Origin: Maritimibacter sp. HL-12
GTDB taxonomy: Bacteria; Pseudomonadota; Alphaproteobacteria; Rhodobacterales; Rhodobacteraceae
Direction of reading: 5' to 3'
DNA: 64,000 bases
Assembly: GCF_900177545.1 (NCBI RefSeq)
Contig: NZ_FXBQ01000001.1
Span: 2,598,122-2,662,121 of the forward strand
A program made the position numbers and the translations under genes. This document shows, piece by piece, positions 8,122 to 16,700 of the stretch (its first letter is position 1; every line of letters starts with the position of its first letter). Below the pieces are notes generated by a model that did no database searches, was not told the DNA's origin, and saw only the letters and a program-made list of their open reading frames with translations.

Positions 8122-8895
8122 TCAGCCCGCGAAGGGGTCGTCCGGATACCCAACCCCCTCCAGATACAACCCCTCCGGCGGGCAGACCGGCCCGCAGGCG
8201 GCGCGGTCGCGCGCTTCGAGCGCGGCGGTCACGTCGTCAGGCGACCATGCCCCCGCACCGACCCGCTCCAGCGTGCCCACGAAACTGCGGACCTGGTTGT
8301 GCAGGAAGCTGCGGGCGCGGACGTGGAAGCGGACCTCGGTGCCGCCGCCGGGGTAGGGCAGGGCCTCCACGTCGAGCGCGTCGAGGGTCTTGACCGGGCT
8401 TTCGGCCTGGCATTGCACCGAGCGGAAGGTGGTGAAATCGTGCCGTCCCACGAGCCTTGCGGCACCCGCCTGCATCGCGTCGAGGCTCAGGCCGTGGCTC
8501 ACCCGCCAGGCCCGGCCGCGGTCGTGCACCAGCGGCGCGCGGCGGCTCACCAGCCGGAACAGGTAGCGCCGTTCCTGCGCCGAGAACCGGGCGTGGAAAT
8601 CGTCGTCCACCCGGGCGCAGGCCACCACCGCCACCGGCGCGGGCTTGAGGTGGTGGTTGAGCGCGCTTGCCAGCTTGAACGGATCCCAGTCCTTGACCAT
8701 GTCGCAATGCGCCACCTGGCCCAGCGCGTGCACGCCCGCGTCGGTGCGCCCGGCGGCGGCGATCGCGGGCAGATCGCGCCCGAGCTTCGCCAGCGCCGCC
8801 TCCACCGCGCCCTGAACCGACGGCTGGTCCTTCTGCCGCTGCCACCCGGCGAACGGCCCGCCATCATACTCGATTTTCAGCGCATAGCGTGGCAT
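8122..8895 (-). CDS. truA: tRNA pseudouridine(38-40) synthase
   Basis: A 257-aa TruA. It converts uridines 38-40 of the anticodon arm of many tRNAs to pseudouridine. The catalytic aspartate is D52 in [11 protein letters not shown]. Further signatures are [14 protein letters not shown] at the start and [13 protein letters not shown] near residue 210. I chose the ATG at 8895 ([13 protein letters not shown]) because this is where TruA homology begins; the upstream extension to 8976 is GC-rich and unlike the family. It is convergent with the SDR gene and divergent from ycjX about 110 bp away. Confidence 0.95.
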   Translation of the reverse strand: MPRYALKIEYDGGPFAGWQRQKDQPSVQGAVEAALAKLGRDLPAIAAAGRTDAGVHALGQVAHCDMVKDWDPFKLASALNHHLKPAPVAVVACARVDDDFHARFSAQERRYLFRLVSRRAPLVHDRGRAWRVSHGLSLDAMQAGAARLVGRHDFTTFRSVQCQAESPVKTLDALDVEALPYPGGGTEVRFHVRARSFLHNQVRSFVGTLERVGAGAWSPDDVTAALEARDRAACGPVCPPEGLYLEGVGYPDDPFAG

Positions 8896-9007
8896 GGGCC
8901 GCACATAGCGCGCGCCTCGGCCCCCGGCAAGCGCCGGCGCGCGCGGCCCCGGCTGGCGTCCGGTGCGGCAAGGCATTATCTAGGGGCAAACGCGGGGAGT
9001 GCAGGCA

Positions 9008-10426
9008 TTGGGGCTTGGTGACATTGCCGACGGAATCGTGCGCCGGGCAGAGGCGCTGGGCGACGGTGTGCACGAGGCGCTGTTCGAGCCGGTGGTCCGT
9101 CTTGGTGTCACCGGCCTCAGCCGGGCCGGCAAGACCGTGTTCATCACCTCGCTGGTGGCCAACCTGCTCGACCGGGGCCGGATGGCGCAGTTCATGCCGC
9201 AGGCCGAGGGCCGCATCCTGTCGGCCTTCCTCCAGCCCCAGCCCGACGATACCGTGCCGCGCTTCGACTACGAGGCGCATCTGGCCGCGATGACCGGCCC
9301 GAACCCGCGCTGGCCCGAAAGCACCCGGGCGGTGAGCGAATTGCGCCTCAGCCTGCGGGTGCGCCCGGGCGGGATGCTCTCGGGGTTCAGAAGCCCGCGC
9401 ACGGTGCATCTCGATATCGTCGACTACCCCGGCGAATGGCTGCTCGATCTCGAACTGCTCGACCGCGATTATGAAACCTGGTCGCGCGAAACGCTGGCGC
9501 GGATCACCTCGCGCGATGTGGCGGCGGCGTTTCTTTCCGCCGCCGACCGGGCCGACGCGTCTGCCGCTTTTGACGAGGCCGTGGCCAAGGACCTCGCGGC
9601 GGCTTTTTCCCTCTATCTCCACGCCGCCCGCGCGGCGGGATTCTCCGATTGCACACCGGGGCGCTTCCTGTTGCCCGGCGAGATGGCGGGCAGCCCGGCG
9701 CTGACCTTCGCGCCGCTGCCCAAGCCCGATGGCACGCCGCCGCGCAAGAGCCTGTGGCGCGAGATGGAGCGCCGCTTCGAGGCCTACAAGGCGCGGGTGG
9801 TCAAACCCTTCTTCCGCGATCACTTCGCCCGGATCGACCGCCAGGTGGTGCTGGTCGATGTGCTCGGCGCGATCAACGCAGGCCCGGCAGCACTCGAAGA
9901 CCTGCGCCGCGCCATGGCCGACACGCTCGCCGCCTTCCGCCCCGGACGCAATGCCTTCCTGAGCCGTTTGCTGCTCGGGCGGCGGGTGGAGAAGATCCTG
10001 TTTGCCGCCACCAAGGCCGACCATCTGCACCATTCCCAGCACGCCCGGCTGACCGCGATCACCGAGGCGTTGATGCGCGAGGCGCGCGACCGGGCGGCCT
10101 TTGCCGGGGCGGAAACCGGGGCGTTGGCGATCGCGGCGCTCAGGGCGACCACCGAAGAAAGCCGCGAGCACGAGGGCCGCAGGCTCGATCTCGTGCGTGG
10201 CACCCTGGTCGACACCGGTGCCTCCGCCGCCTTCTACCCCGGCCGTCTGCCCGACGACCCGATGCGCCTGATCGGTCCCGCCCGCGAGGGGGCCGAACGC
10301 TGGCTCGATGCCGATTACCGGGTGATGCGGTTTGCGCCCTCCGGTGCCGAGGGCCGGCCCGGCGAGGGCCCGCCACATATCCGGCTCGACCGCGCGGCCG
10401 ATTTCCTGATCGGGGACCGGCTGTGA
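9008..10426 (+). CDS. YcjX-family P-loop protein (DUF463)
   Basis: A 472-aa protein of the YcjX family, predicted GTP-binding proteins often paired with YcjF. The P-loop GLSRAGKT is at residues 36-43 with VDYPGEW (Walker B-like) near 140. The start is uncertain. GTG at 8999 is the longest choice, but the TTG at 9008 (MGLGDIADGI) has GGGGAG at 8993-8998 at ideal distance and matches how relatives begin. Its stop overlaps the GTG of the following acetyltransferase by 4 bp (GTGA). Known family links are to phage-shock or cell-envelope stress, but the biochemical role is open. Confidence 0.88.
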   Translation: MGLGDIADGIVRRAEALGDGVHEALFEPVVRLGVTGLSRAGKTVFITSLVANLLDRGRMAQFMPQAEGRILSAFLQPQPDDTVPRFDYEAHLAAMTGPNPRWPESTRAVSELRLSLRVRPGGMLSGFRSPRTVHLDIVDYPGEWLLDLELLDRDYETWSRETLARITSRDVAAAFLSAADRADASAAFDEAVAKDLAAAFSLYLHAARAAGFSDCTPGRFLLPGEMAGSPALTFAPLPKPDGTPPRKSLWREMERRFEAYKARVVKPFFRDHFARIDRQVVLVDVLGAINAGPAALEDLRRAMADTLAAFRPGRNAFLSRLLLGRRVEKILFAATKADHLHHSQHARLTAITEALMREARDRAAFAGAETGALAIAALRATTEESREHEGRRLDLVRGTLVDTGASAAFYPGRLPDDPMRLIGPAREGAERWLDADYRVMRFAPSGAEGRPGEGPPHIRLDRAADFLIGDRL

Positions 10427-10899
10427 ATTTCCTGCCAACCAGACTCCGCCCCGCCGCGCGCCCGATCCTCGGCCCGGCCCGGCCCACCGATGCCGAGGCG
10501 ATCGGCACGATCCTGTCGGACTGGATCGACGAAACCCCATGGATGCCGCGCATTCACAAGCGTGAGGAGGAACAGGCCTTTGCCGGCGACCTCGTGGCGC
10601 GCGGCTGGGTTACGGTGGCGCGGCGTTGCGGACGGGTGGTCGGGTTCATTGCCCGTGACGGCGAGGAGATCGTTGCGCTCTACCTTGCAGGCCACGCGCG
10701 CGGGCAGGGGATCGGCACGGCGCTGCTCGACCGGGCGAAGCGCGCCTCGCCGTGGCTGACCCTCTGGGCCTTCCAGTTCAACGAGGCCGCGCGGGGCTTC
10801 TACGAGGCACATGGCTTTCGCGAGCTCGCGCGGACCGGCGGGGCGCGCAACGACGAGAAACTGCCTGATATCCACTATCTCTGGGAGGCGGCGCGATGA
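10423..10899 (+). CDS. GNAT family N-acetyltransferase
   Basis: A 158-aa acetyltransferase that moves an acetyl group from acetyl-CoA to an unknown amine. The CoA-binding motif is seen in LYLAGHARGQGIGTALLDRAK (central region), followed by LWAFQFNEAARGFYEAHGF, the typical C-terminal GNAT strand and helix. It starts at a GTG overlapping the ycjX stop and ends by a 4-bp overlap with the ycjF-type gene, so all three are translationally coupled. The conventional ycjX-ycjF pair is thus split by this gene. Confidence 0.88.
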   Translation: MNFLPTRLRPAARPILGPARPTDAEAIGTILSDWIDETPWMPRIHKREEEQAFAGDLVARGWVTVARRCGRVVGFIARDGEEIVALYLAGHARGQGIGTALLDRAKRASPWLTLWAFQFNEAARGFYEAHGFRELARTGGARNDEKLPDIHYLWEAAR

Positions 10900-11915
10900 G
10901 CGATGCGAAAGACGGCCCGGTGCTGATCGAACTCGACGCACCCGCCCGCGAAACCCCGGCCACCGCCGCGCCGGTGCCGGAACCCGACCCGGGCCTGCCG
11001 GAACCGGCCGCGATGCAGATCGCCGCCCGGCTTGCCGCGCGAAAGCCCTCGCGGCTGATGCGGTGGTTCTGGGCGCTGTTGGTGGCGCTGGTGGGCTTCG
11101 TCGCCTCGGTGGCGGCGTGGGATTTCGTCACCACGATGCTCGCGCGCAACCCGCTGCTGGGGGGTATTGCCTCGGTGTTGCTGGCCGCGTTTCTCGCCGT
11201 GCTGGCGGTGCTGGCCGTGCGCGAACTGGCCGCCTTCGCCCGGCTGAAACGGGTCGATGCGCTGGGGGCCGCCGCCGAATCCGCCCTCGCGCGCGACGAT
11301 CTGGAGGCTGCGCGCAGCGTGCTGCGCGATCTCAAGCGGCTCTACGCCGGGCGCGACGAGTTGCGCTGGGGGCTGGCGCGCCTCGAAGAGCGCGAAGCGG
11401 AGATATTCGATGCCGACGCGCTGGTCGCGCTGGCCGAAGTCGAGCTTCTGGCGGTGCTCGACGCCAGCGCGCGCCGCGAGGTCGAAACTGCCGCCCGGCA
11501 GGTCGCCACCGTGACCGCGATCGTGCCGCTGGCCCTCGCCGACCTGTTCACCGCGCTGACCGCCAACCTCAGGATGATCCGCCGGATTGCCGAGATATAT
11601 GGCGGCCGGTCGGGCGCGCTTGGGGCATGGCGGCTCACCCGCGCGGTGCTCACCCATCTCGTGGCCACCGGCGCGGTGGCGGTGGGCGACGACCTGATCG
11701 GCTCGGTCGCGGGGGGCTCGGTCCTGTCGAAGATCTCGCGCCGGTTCGGTGAGGGGGTGATCAACGGCGCGCTCACTGCCCGGGTCGGGGTCGCGGCGAT
11801 GGAGGTTTGCCGCCCGCTGCCCTTCGTGGCCCTGAGGCGCCCGGCGGTCACCTCGCTGGTGCAGCGCGCGCTCACCGGGCTGTTTGACAGGGCGTCCGCG
11901 AAGCCGGAAAGTTAG
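10896..11915 (+). CDS. YcjF/UPF0283-type membrane protein (TIGR01620)
   Basis: A 339-aa protein with a proline/acidic N-terminal tail (residues 1-45), two close membrane helices (WFWALLVALVGFVASVAAW and IASVLLAAFLAVLAVLAV, about 50-105) and a large helical cytosolic C-terminal part. This is the architecture of YcjF/UPF0283 proteins. In E. coli ycjF follows ycjX in the psp regulon; here a GNAT gene lies between them with 4-bp overlaps on both sides. The function is not defined biochemically. The ATG overlaps the preceding stop. Confidence 0.88.
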   Translation: MSDAKDGPVLIELDAPARETPATAAPVPEPDPGLPEPAAMQIAARLAARKPSRLMRWFWALLVALVGFVASVAAWDFVTTMLARNPLLGGIASVLLAAFLAVLAVLAVRELAAFARLKRVDALGAAAESALARDDLEAARSVLRDLKRLYAGRDELRWGLARLEEREAEIFDADALVALAEVELLAVLDASARREVETAARQVATVTAIVPLALADLFTALTANLRMIRRIAEIYGGRSGALGAWRLTRAVLTHLVATGAVAVGDDLIGSVAGGSVLSKISRRFGEGVINGALTARVGVAAMEVCRPLPFVALRRPAVTSLVQRALTGLFDRASAKPES

Positions 11916-11918
11916 GCG

Positions 11919-13232
11919 ATGTCGGACAGCCAGCCTTCGCGGATACTCGTGCTTGGAGCTTACGGGCTGATCGGGGCCCATGTCGCGCGGGCGCTGGCGG
12001 CGCGCGGCCACGACGTGGTGGCGCTCGGGCGCGACCGGGCCACGGGGCACCGGGTCTTGCCCGATCTGCCATGGGTGTTTCATGACCTTCGGCGGATGAC
12101 ACGGCCCGAATCCTGGGGACCGCTGTCGCAGAGTGTCGATTTCGTGGTCAATTGTGCAGGCACCTTGCAGGCGTCGAGCGCCGATGATCCCGAGGCGGTG
12201 CACCTGCACGCCATCGCCGCCCTTGCGGCGGCCTGCGAGCGGGCGGGCACCGGGCTTGTGCAGATCTCGGCCGTCGGGGCGGAGCCGGAGGCCGAACTTG
12301 CCTTCTTCCGCACCAAGGCCGAGGGCGATGCGCTGGTGCGCGCGGCGCGGACCGATTGGTGGATCTTCCGCCCCGGCCTCGTCATCGCGCCCACCTCCTA
12401 CGGCGGCACCACGCTGATCCGCACGCTCGCCGCGGTGCCCTTCCTGCAACCGATCGCGCTGCCCACCGCGCCGGTGCAGACCGTATCGGTCGAGGACGTG
12501 GCGCTGGCGGTGATCCGCGCGGTGGAGGGGATCACGCCACCCGGCACCGAGGCCGATCTCGTTGCGCGCGAGGTGCACCCGCTGGTCGATGTCGTGGCCA
12601 TCACCCGGCGCTGGCTCGGGTTTCGCCCGGCGCGGCTGACCGTCGGGTTGCCGATGCCGCTGGTCGCGCTGGTCGGGCGGGTGGCGGACGCGTTCGGCCG
12701 CCTTGGCTGGCGCTCGCCGCTTCGCACCACGGCGCTCCAGGCCCTCGCCGCAGGCGTGGTGGGGCAGCCCGAAGGCGCGCAGCGGGCGCTTGGGCGCGCT
12801 GCGCTCTCGCTGGAACAAACCTACCGGGGCTTCGCCGCCCGGGTGGAAGACCGGCTTTTCGCCCGCGTTCAACTGCTGGTGCCGCTCCTGCTCGTCGCCC
12901 TGGCGGTCAGCTGGATCTGGAAGGGTGTGGCCGGGCTATGGGCCTATGTCACGATCACCGAAACCCTGATCGCCCGCGACATGCCCGCGTTCACCACCCG
13001 GCTGGTGGTCGCCGCGCTTTCGACGCTCTCGATCGCGCTGGGGCTCTCGCTTTTCGTGCGCCGGCTGGCGGTGCGCACGCTGGTGGTGATGGTGTTCGTG
13101 ACGATTTTCTACGGCGCGGCGCTCACCTTCATGGCCCCGGCAATGTGGGCCGATCCCTTCGGGGCCGGGGCGAACCTTCTGGTGATCGTCGCTGCCGCGC
13201 TTGCCACGCGCGCGATGCTCGAAGCGCGCTGA
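11919..13232 (+). CDS. NAD(P)-binding SDR domain fused to DoxX-like membrane domain
   Basis: A 437-aa two-domain protein. Residues 1-290 form an atypical SDR with the nucleotide motif GAYGLIGAH near residue 14 and ISAVGAEPEAE near 125; it looks like the NmrA/complex-I-assembly subgroup. Residues about 310-437 contain four membrane helices of the DoxX type. The gene starts 3 bp after ycjF and its stop overlaps the ATG of the DUF2269 gene (TGATG), so it is in one operon with the upstream and downstream membrane genes. The substrate is unknown; the fusion suggests membrane-linked redox work. Confidence 0.8.
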   Translation: MSDSQPSRILVLGAYGLIGAHVARALAARGHDVVALGRDRATGHRVLPDLPWVFHDLRRMTRPESWGPLSQSVDFVVNCAGTLQASSADDPEAVHLHAIAALAAACERAGTGLVQISAVGAEPEAELAFFRTKAEGDALVRAARTDWWIFRPGLVIAPTSYGGTTLIRTLAAVPFLQPIALPTAPVQTVSVEDVALAVIRAVEGITPPGTEADLVAREVHPLVDVVAITRRWLGFRPARLTVGLPMPLVALVGRVADAFGRLGWRSPLRTTALQALAAGVVGQPEGAQRALGRAALSLEQTYRGFAARVEDRLFARVQLLVPLLLVALAVSWIWKGVAGLWAYVTITETLIARDMPAFTTRLVVAALSTLSIALGLSLFVRRLAVRTLVVMVFVTIFYGAALTFMAPAMWADPFGAGANLLVIVAAALATRAMLEAR

Positions 13233-13717
13233 TGCTCTGGGTCGATCTCCTGCGCTGGCTCCACCTGATCGGCGCGGCGGTGCTGCTCGGCACCGGGGCC
13301 GGGATCGCCTTTTTCATGGTGATGGCGGTGCGCACCCGGCAGGCGGACCTGATTGCCCATGTCGGGGGCGTGGTGGTGCTGGCCGACATGGTGTTCACCG
13401 CCACCGCCGTGCTGGCGCAGCCGGTCACCGGCATCCTGCTCGCGCTGGCGCTGGGCTGGCCGCTCACCGAGGGCTGGATCGTCGCGGCGCTGGCGCTCTA
13501 CCTGGTCGTCGGCGCGTTCTGGCTGCCGGTGGTCTGGATCCAGGCCCGGTTGCGCGACATCGCCCGCGATTGCGTCGCCACCGGCAGGCCGCTGCCCGCG
13601 CGCTTCGACCGGCTCTACCGCATCTGGTTTGGCTTCGGCTTCCCCGCGTTTGCCGCGGTGCTGGCGATCCTGTGGCTGATGATCGCCCGGCCCGCGCTGG
13701 GTCTGCCCTGGGGGTGA
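13232..13717 (+). CDS. DUF2269 family integral membrane protein
   Basis: A 161-aa protein with four predicted membrane helices (WLHLIGAAVLLGTGAG, VVVLADMVFTATAVLAQPVTG, IVAALALYLVVGAFWLPVVW, AAVLAILWLMIARPALG). The pattern fits DUF2269. The ATG overlaps the stop of the SDR-DoxX gene, so the pair is translationally coupled. Relatives in other Rhodobacteraceae also accompany SDR-DoxX genes, which suggests a functional pair, but no activity is known. Confidence 0.82.
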   Translation: MLWVDLLRWLHLIGAAVLLGTGAGIAFFMVMAVRTRQADLIAHVGGVVVLADMVFTATAVLAQPVTGILLALALGWPLTEGWIVAALALYLVVGAFWLPVVWIQARLRDIARDCVATGRPLPARFDRLYRIWFGFGFPAFAAVLAILWLMIARPALGLPWG

Positions 13718-13789
13718 GGCGCTGGACGGAAGCGGGGTTTTCGGCCAGTCTGCCGCGAGGTGCCCCCGGTGGGCTCTCGGGGTGACGGT

Positions 13790-16525
13790 ATGGATGCGTT
13801 GATCGCTCTCTTGGTGCTCGCGGCGCTTGCGCTGCCGGTGCTGTTGATCGTTGTCACGGTCTGGACGGTGGGGCTGGCACGCCGGGTGCGCGCGCTTGAA
13901 ACGGCGCTGGAGACGTTGCAGGCAGGGCCTGCTGCCACGCGCGGAACGGTGCAAGACCCGCCGACGCCCGCCGAGATGCCGCCCGCCGCGCCCAGCCCGT
14001 CCATCGAATCCGGGCAGACGGGCGCGCGGTCGGGTCAGGTAGCGCCGGGCGAGCCGGAAGCGCAGAAGCCCGCCGCCGACGACGTGCCCCGCGACGCTGG
14101 CCCGCCGCGCGCCGTGGTGCTGCGCGCCGACAAGGCCCGGGCGCTGGCAGACTGGTTCAAGACGAACTGGATCTACGCGGTTTCCGCGATTTCGCTCGCT
14201 TTCGCCGGGCTCTACTTCGTTGAATACGGGATCGAAACCGGGCTGCTCACCCCCACCGCGCGTGTAGTCGCCGCGCTCGTCTTCGGCGCGGGGCTGGTGG
14301 TGGCGGGCGAATACATCCGCCGCCGCTGGGGCGACGAGGGCGCGGCCAGCACCGCCTACCTGCCGTCAGTGTTCTCCGGCGCAGGGATCGTGACGCTGTT
14401 TCTCGCGCTGCTCGCGGCGCTGCACCTCTATGCTCTCATCGGCCCCGGGCTGGCGCTTGCCGGGCTGGTGGCCGTGGCCGCGCTCGCCATCGTGCTGGGC
14501 TGGTATTCCGGTCCGCTGCTCGCTGCCGTCGGGCTTACCGGCGCCTTCGCGGCCCCCTTCGTGGTGGGCGGCGAGAGCGACATCCCGCAGGTCTTCTACG
14601 GCTATCTCGCGCTGATCGCGCTCACCGGCCTCGCCATCGACGCGGTGCGGCGCTGGGCCTGGGTTTCGGTGTTGACGCTGGGGCTGGCGTTTCCGTGCGG
14701 GTGGCTTTTGTTCCTCGGGGCAGGCTACCCGGAGGTGTTCGCGGCCTATCTCGCGGGGCTGGTGCTGGCGAGCATCGCGGTGCCGGTGCTGAGCCTTGCG
14801 CCGGCCCACGGCGGCGCGGCGACCGTCGAGGTCTTTGCCAAGGGCCGTCCGCGTGGCTGGCCCGCTTTTCCCACCCGGCTGGTGGCGGCGAGCATGGCGG
14901 CCGCCGCCGGCTCACTGGTTCTGGTCTCGCTCGAAAGCGCGGGGGCGTTCTGGATCGCCGCGCTCGTGCTGGTGGCGCTGGTCTTCGCGGTGGCGGTCTG
15001 GGCCGACCGGGCCGAGGCGCTGGAAGATCTCGCGGCATTGCCCGCGCTGGGCCTTGTGGCGCTCCCGGTTGTGCAGGCCGTCGAAGGCGCAGGCGTCTAT
15101 CGCGCTTTTCTCGCCACGCGCATCGCGCCGGAAGGCACCCCGGTGCCGCAAGGCCCGATCCTCCTCGTGGCCCTCGCGGCATTGGCCAGCCTTGCCGCCG
15201 CGTGGCGCTCGCGGCGTGGCGCGCGCTGGCCGGTGGGCTGGGCAGCGGCGGCGGCGCTCACCGCGCCCGCGACGCTGGCGGCGCTGGAAGCCCTGTGGCA
15301 CCCCGCCGAGGTGCTCGGGGCCTATCCATGGGCGCTCACCGCCACCGCGCTGGCCGGGATGATGACCGCGCTCGCGCTCGGCTTCGCCCGGTCCGATGGC
15401 GCCGACAAGGCGCGCGCCGCGGGCTTCGTGCTCGCCGCCCTTGCGCTCATCGCCTTCGCGCTCAGCCTGATCCTGACGGACACCGCGCTCACGCTCGCCT
15501 TCGCCGTGGTCACCCTTGCCGCCGCCGGGCTCGACCGGCGTTTTGCCATGCCGCCGCTCGGGGCGGCGGTGCAGGTGGGCGCGGTGCTGATGGGTTGGCG
15601 GCTGGTGATCGACCCCGGCCTGCCATGGGCCGAAAATGCCCCCTACTGGGAACTTGCGCTGGGCTACGGCGGGGCGGTGGCGGCGCTCGCGGCGGTGCTG
15701 GCCGTCCTGCGCCCGCTTGAGCGCCCGAAAACCGTGATGGTGGCCGAGAGCGCGGGCTGGTCGCTCGCGGCGGTGTTTGCCTCGGTGCTGTTGATGCGGC
15801 TGATCGAAGACGCGGTGCCCGGCCCGAGTGGCGAGTCGCACTGGGCGTTCGGCCTGCTCGCCACGATCTGGTTCGTGATGGCGGCGGCGCAGCTCTGGCG
15901 GATGCAGGCGGGCGGGGTGATGGGCCGGGTGCGCCGGGTTCTGGCGGTGGTCTACGGCTTGATCGGCCTTGCCGCATTGGCTTTTGCGCTGGTCCTGTTC
16001 AACCCGCTCCTGAGCGGGGCCGCCAGCACAAGGGTGCTCGGTCCGCCCCTGCTCAACACGCTGCTGCCGGCCTATTTCCTGCCCGGCGCGGTGCTGGCGC
16101 TGGTGGTGCGGCGCTTTGCATTCCTCGGTTGGACCTTGCGCCGTGTGCTCGGTGCGGCCGCGGCGGCGCTCGCGGTGGTCTGGCTGTTCCTTGCCATCCG
16201 CCACGCTTGGCGTGGCGATGCGATGAGCGGCGCGGGCTTCACCGACCCCGAGCTCTATTCCTACACCATTGCGCTCCTCGTGATCGGGTCCGGGCTGCTC
16301 TGGCAAGCCATTGCGCGCCGCTCGGGGGGTTTGCGCAAGCTCGCCATGGCGGTGATCGCGCTCACCGTGGCCAAGGTGTTCCTGGTCGATGCCTCGGGGC
16401 TGGTCGGGCTGCTCAGGGTGGCGTCCTTCCTTGCGCTCGGGCTGGCGCTGGCCGGGCTCGCCTTTCTCAACCGCTGGGCGGCGATGCACACCGGGACGGC
16501 GAAAGGCGCGGCGGATACGTCCTAG
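13790..16525 (+). CDS. DUF2339 large polytopic membrane protein
   Basis: A 911-aa protein with an N-terminal membrane helix (MDALIALLVLAALALPVLLIV), a short coiled stretch (ARRVRALETALETL), a Pro/Ala-rich linker (about residues 45-110) and then some 25 hydrophobic helices to the end. This layout matches DUF2339. I chose the ATG at 13790 because it starts at the helix; the in-frame upstream ATG at 13760 adds ten charged residues without a better ribosome site. The function is unknown, and no catalytic motif is apparent. Confidence 0.83.
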   Translation: MDALIALLVLAALALPVLLIVVTVWTVGLARRVRALETALETLQAGPAATRGTVQDPPTPAEMPPAAPSPSIESGQTGARSGQVAPGEPEAQKPAADDVPRDAGPPRAVVLRADKARALADWFKTNWIYAVSAISLAFAGLYFVEYGIETGLLTPTARVVAALVFGAGLVVAGEYIRRRWGDEGAASTAYLPSVFSGAGIVTLFLALLAALHLYALIGPGLALAGLVAVAALAIVLGWYSGPLLAAVGLTGAFAAPFVVGGESDIPQVFYGYLALIALTGLAIDAVRRWAWVSVLTLGLAFPCGWLLFLGAGYPEVFAAYLAGLVLASIAVPVLSLAPAHGGAATVEVFAKGRPRGWPAFPTRLVAASMAAAAGSLVLVSLESAGAFWIAALVLVALVFAVAVWADRAEALEDLAALPALGLVALPVVQAVEGAGVYRAFLATRIAPEGTPVPQGPILLVALAALASLAAAWRSRRGARWPVGWAAAAALTAPATLAALEALWHPAEVLGAYPWALTATALAGMMTALALGFARSDGADKARAAGFVLAALALIAFALSLILTDTALTLAFAVVTLAAAGLDRRFAMPPLGAAVQVGAVLMGWRLVIDPGLPWAENAPYWELALGYGGAVAALAAVLAVLRPLERPKTVMVAESAGWSLAAVFASVLLMRLIEDAVPGPSGESHWAFGLLATIWFVMAAAQLWRMQAGGVMGRVRRVLAVVYGLIGLAALAFALVLFNPLLSGAASTRVLGPPLLNTLLPAYFLPGAVLALVVRRFAFLGWTLRRVLGAAAAALAVVWLFLAIRHAWRGDAMSGAGFTDPELYSYTIALLVIGSGLLWQAIARRSGGLRKLAMAVIALTVAKVFLVDASGLVGLLRVASFLALGLALAGLAFLNRWAAMHTGTAKGAADTS

Positions 16526-16700
16526 CCGCTTTACGCCCCGCGCCACCACGCCTATAACCCGGCGCATGATGTTGGTCCGTGCAATCGTCATTCGAATTAC
16601 CGACCCGGCGCTCTGAGCACGAGCCGCCGGGCCAAGGCGTATGGACCCCGCGCCGCCCTTCCCCTAGAACTCCCGCGAGATTTGCCAAGGAACGCAAGCG

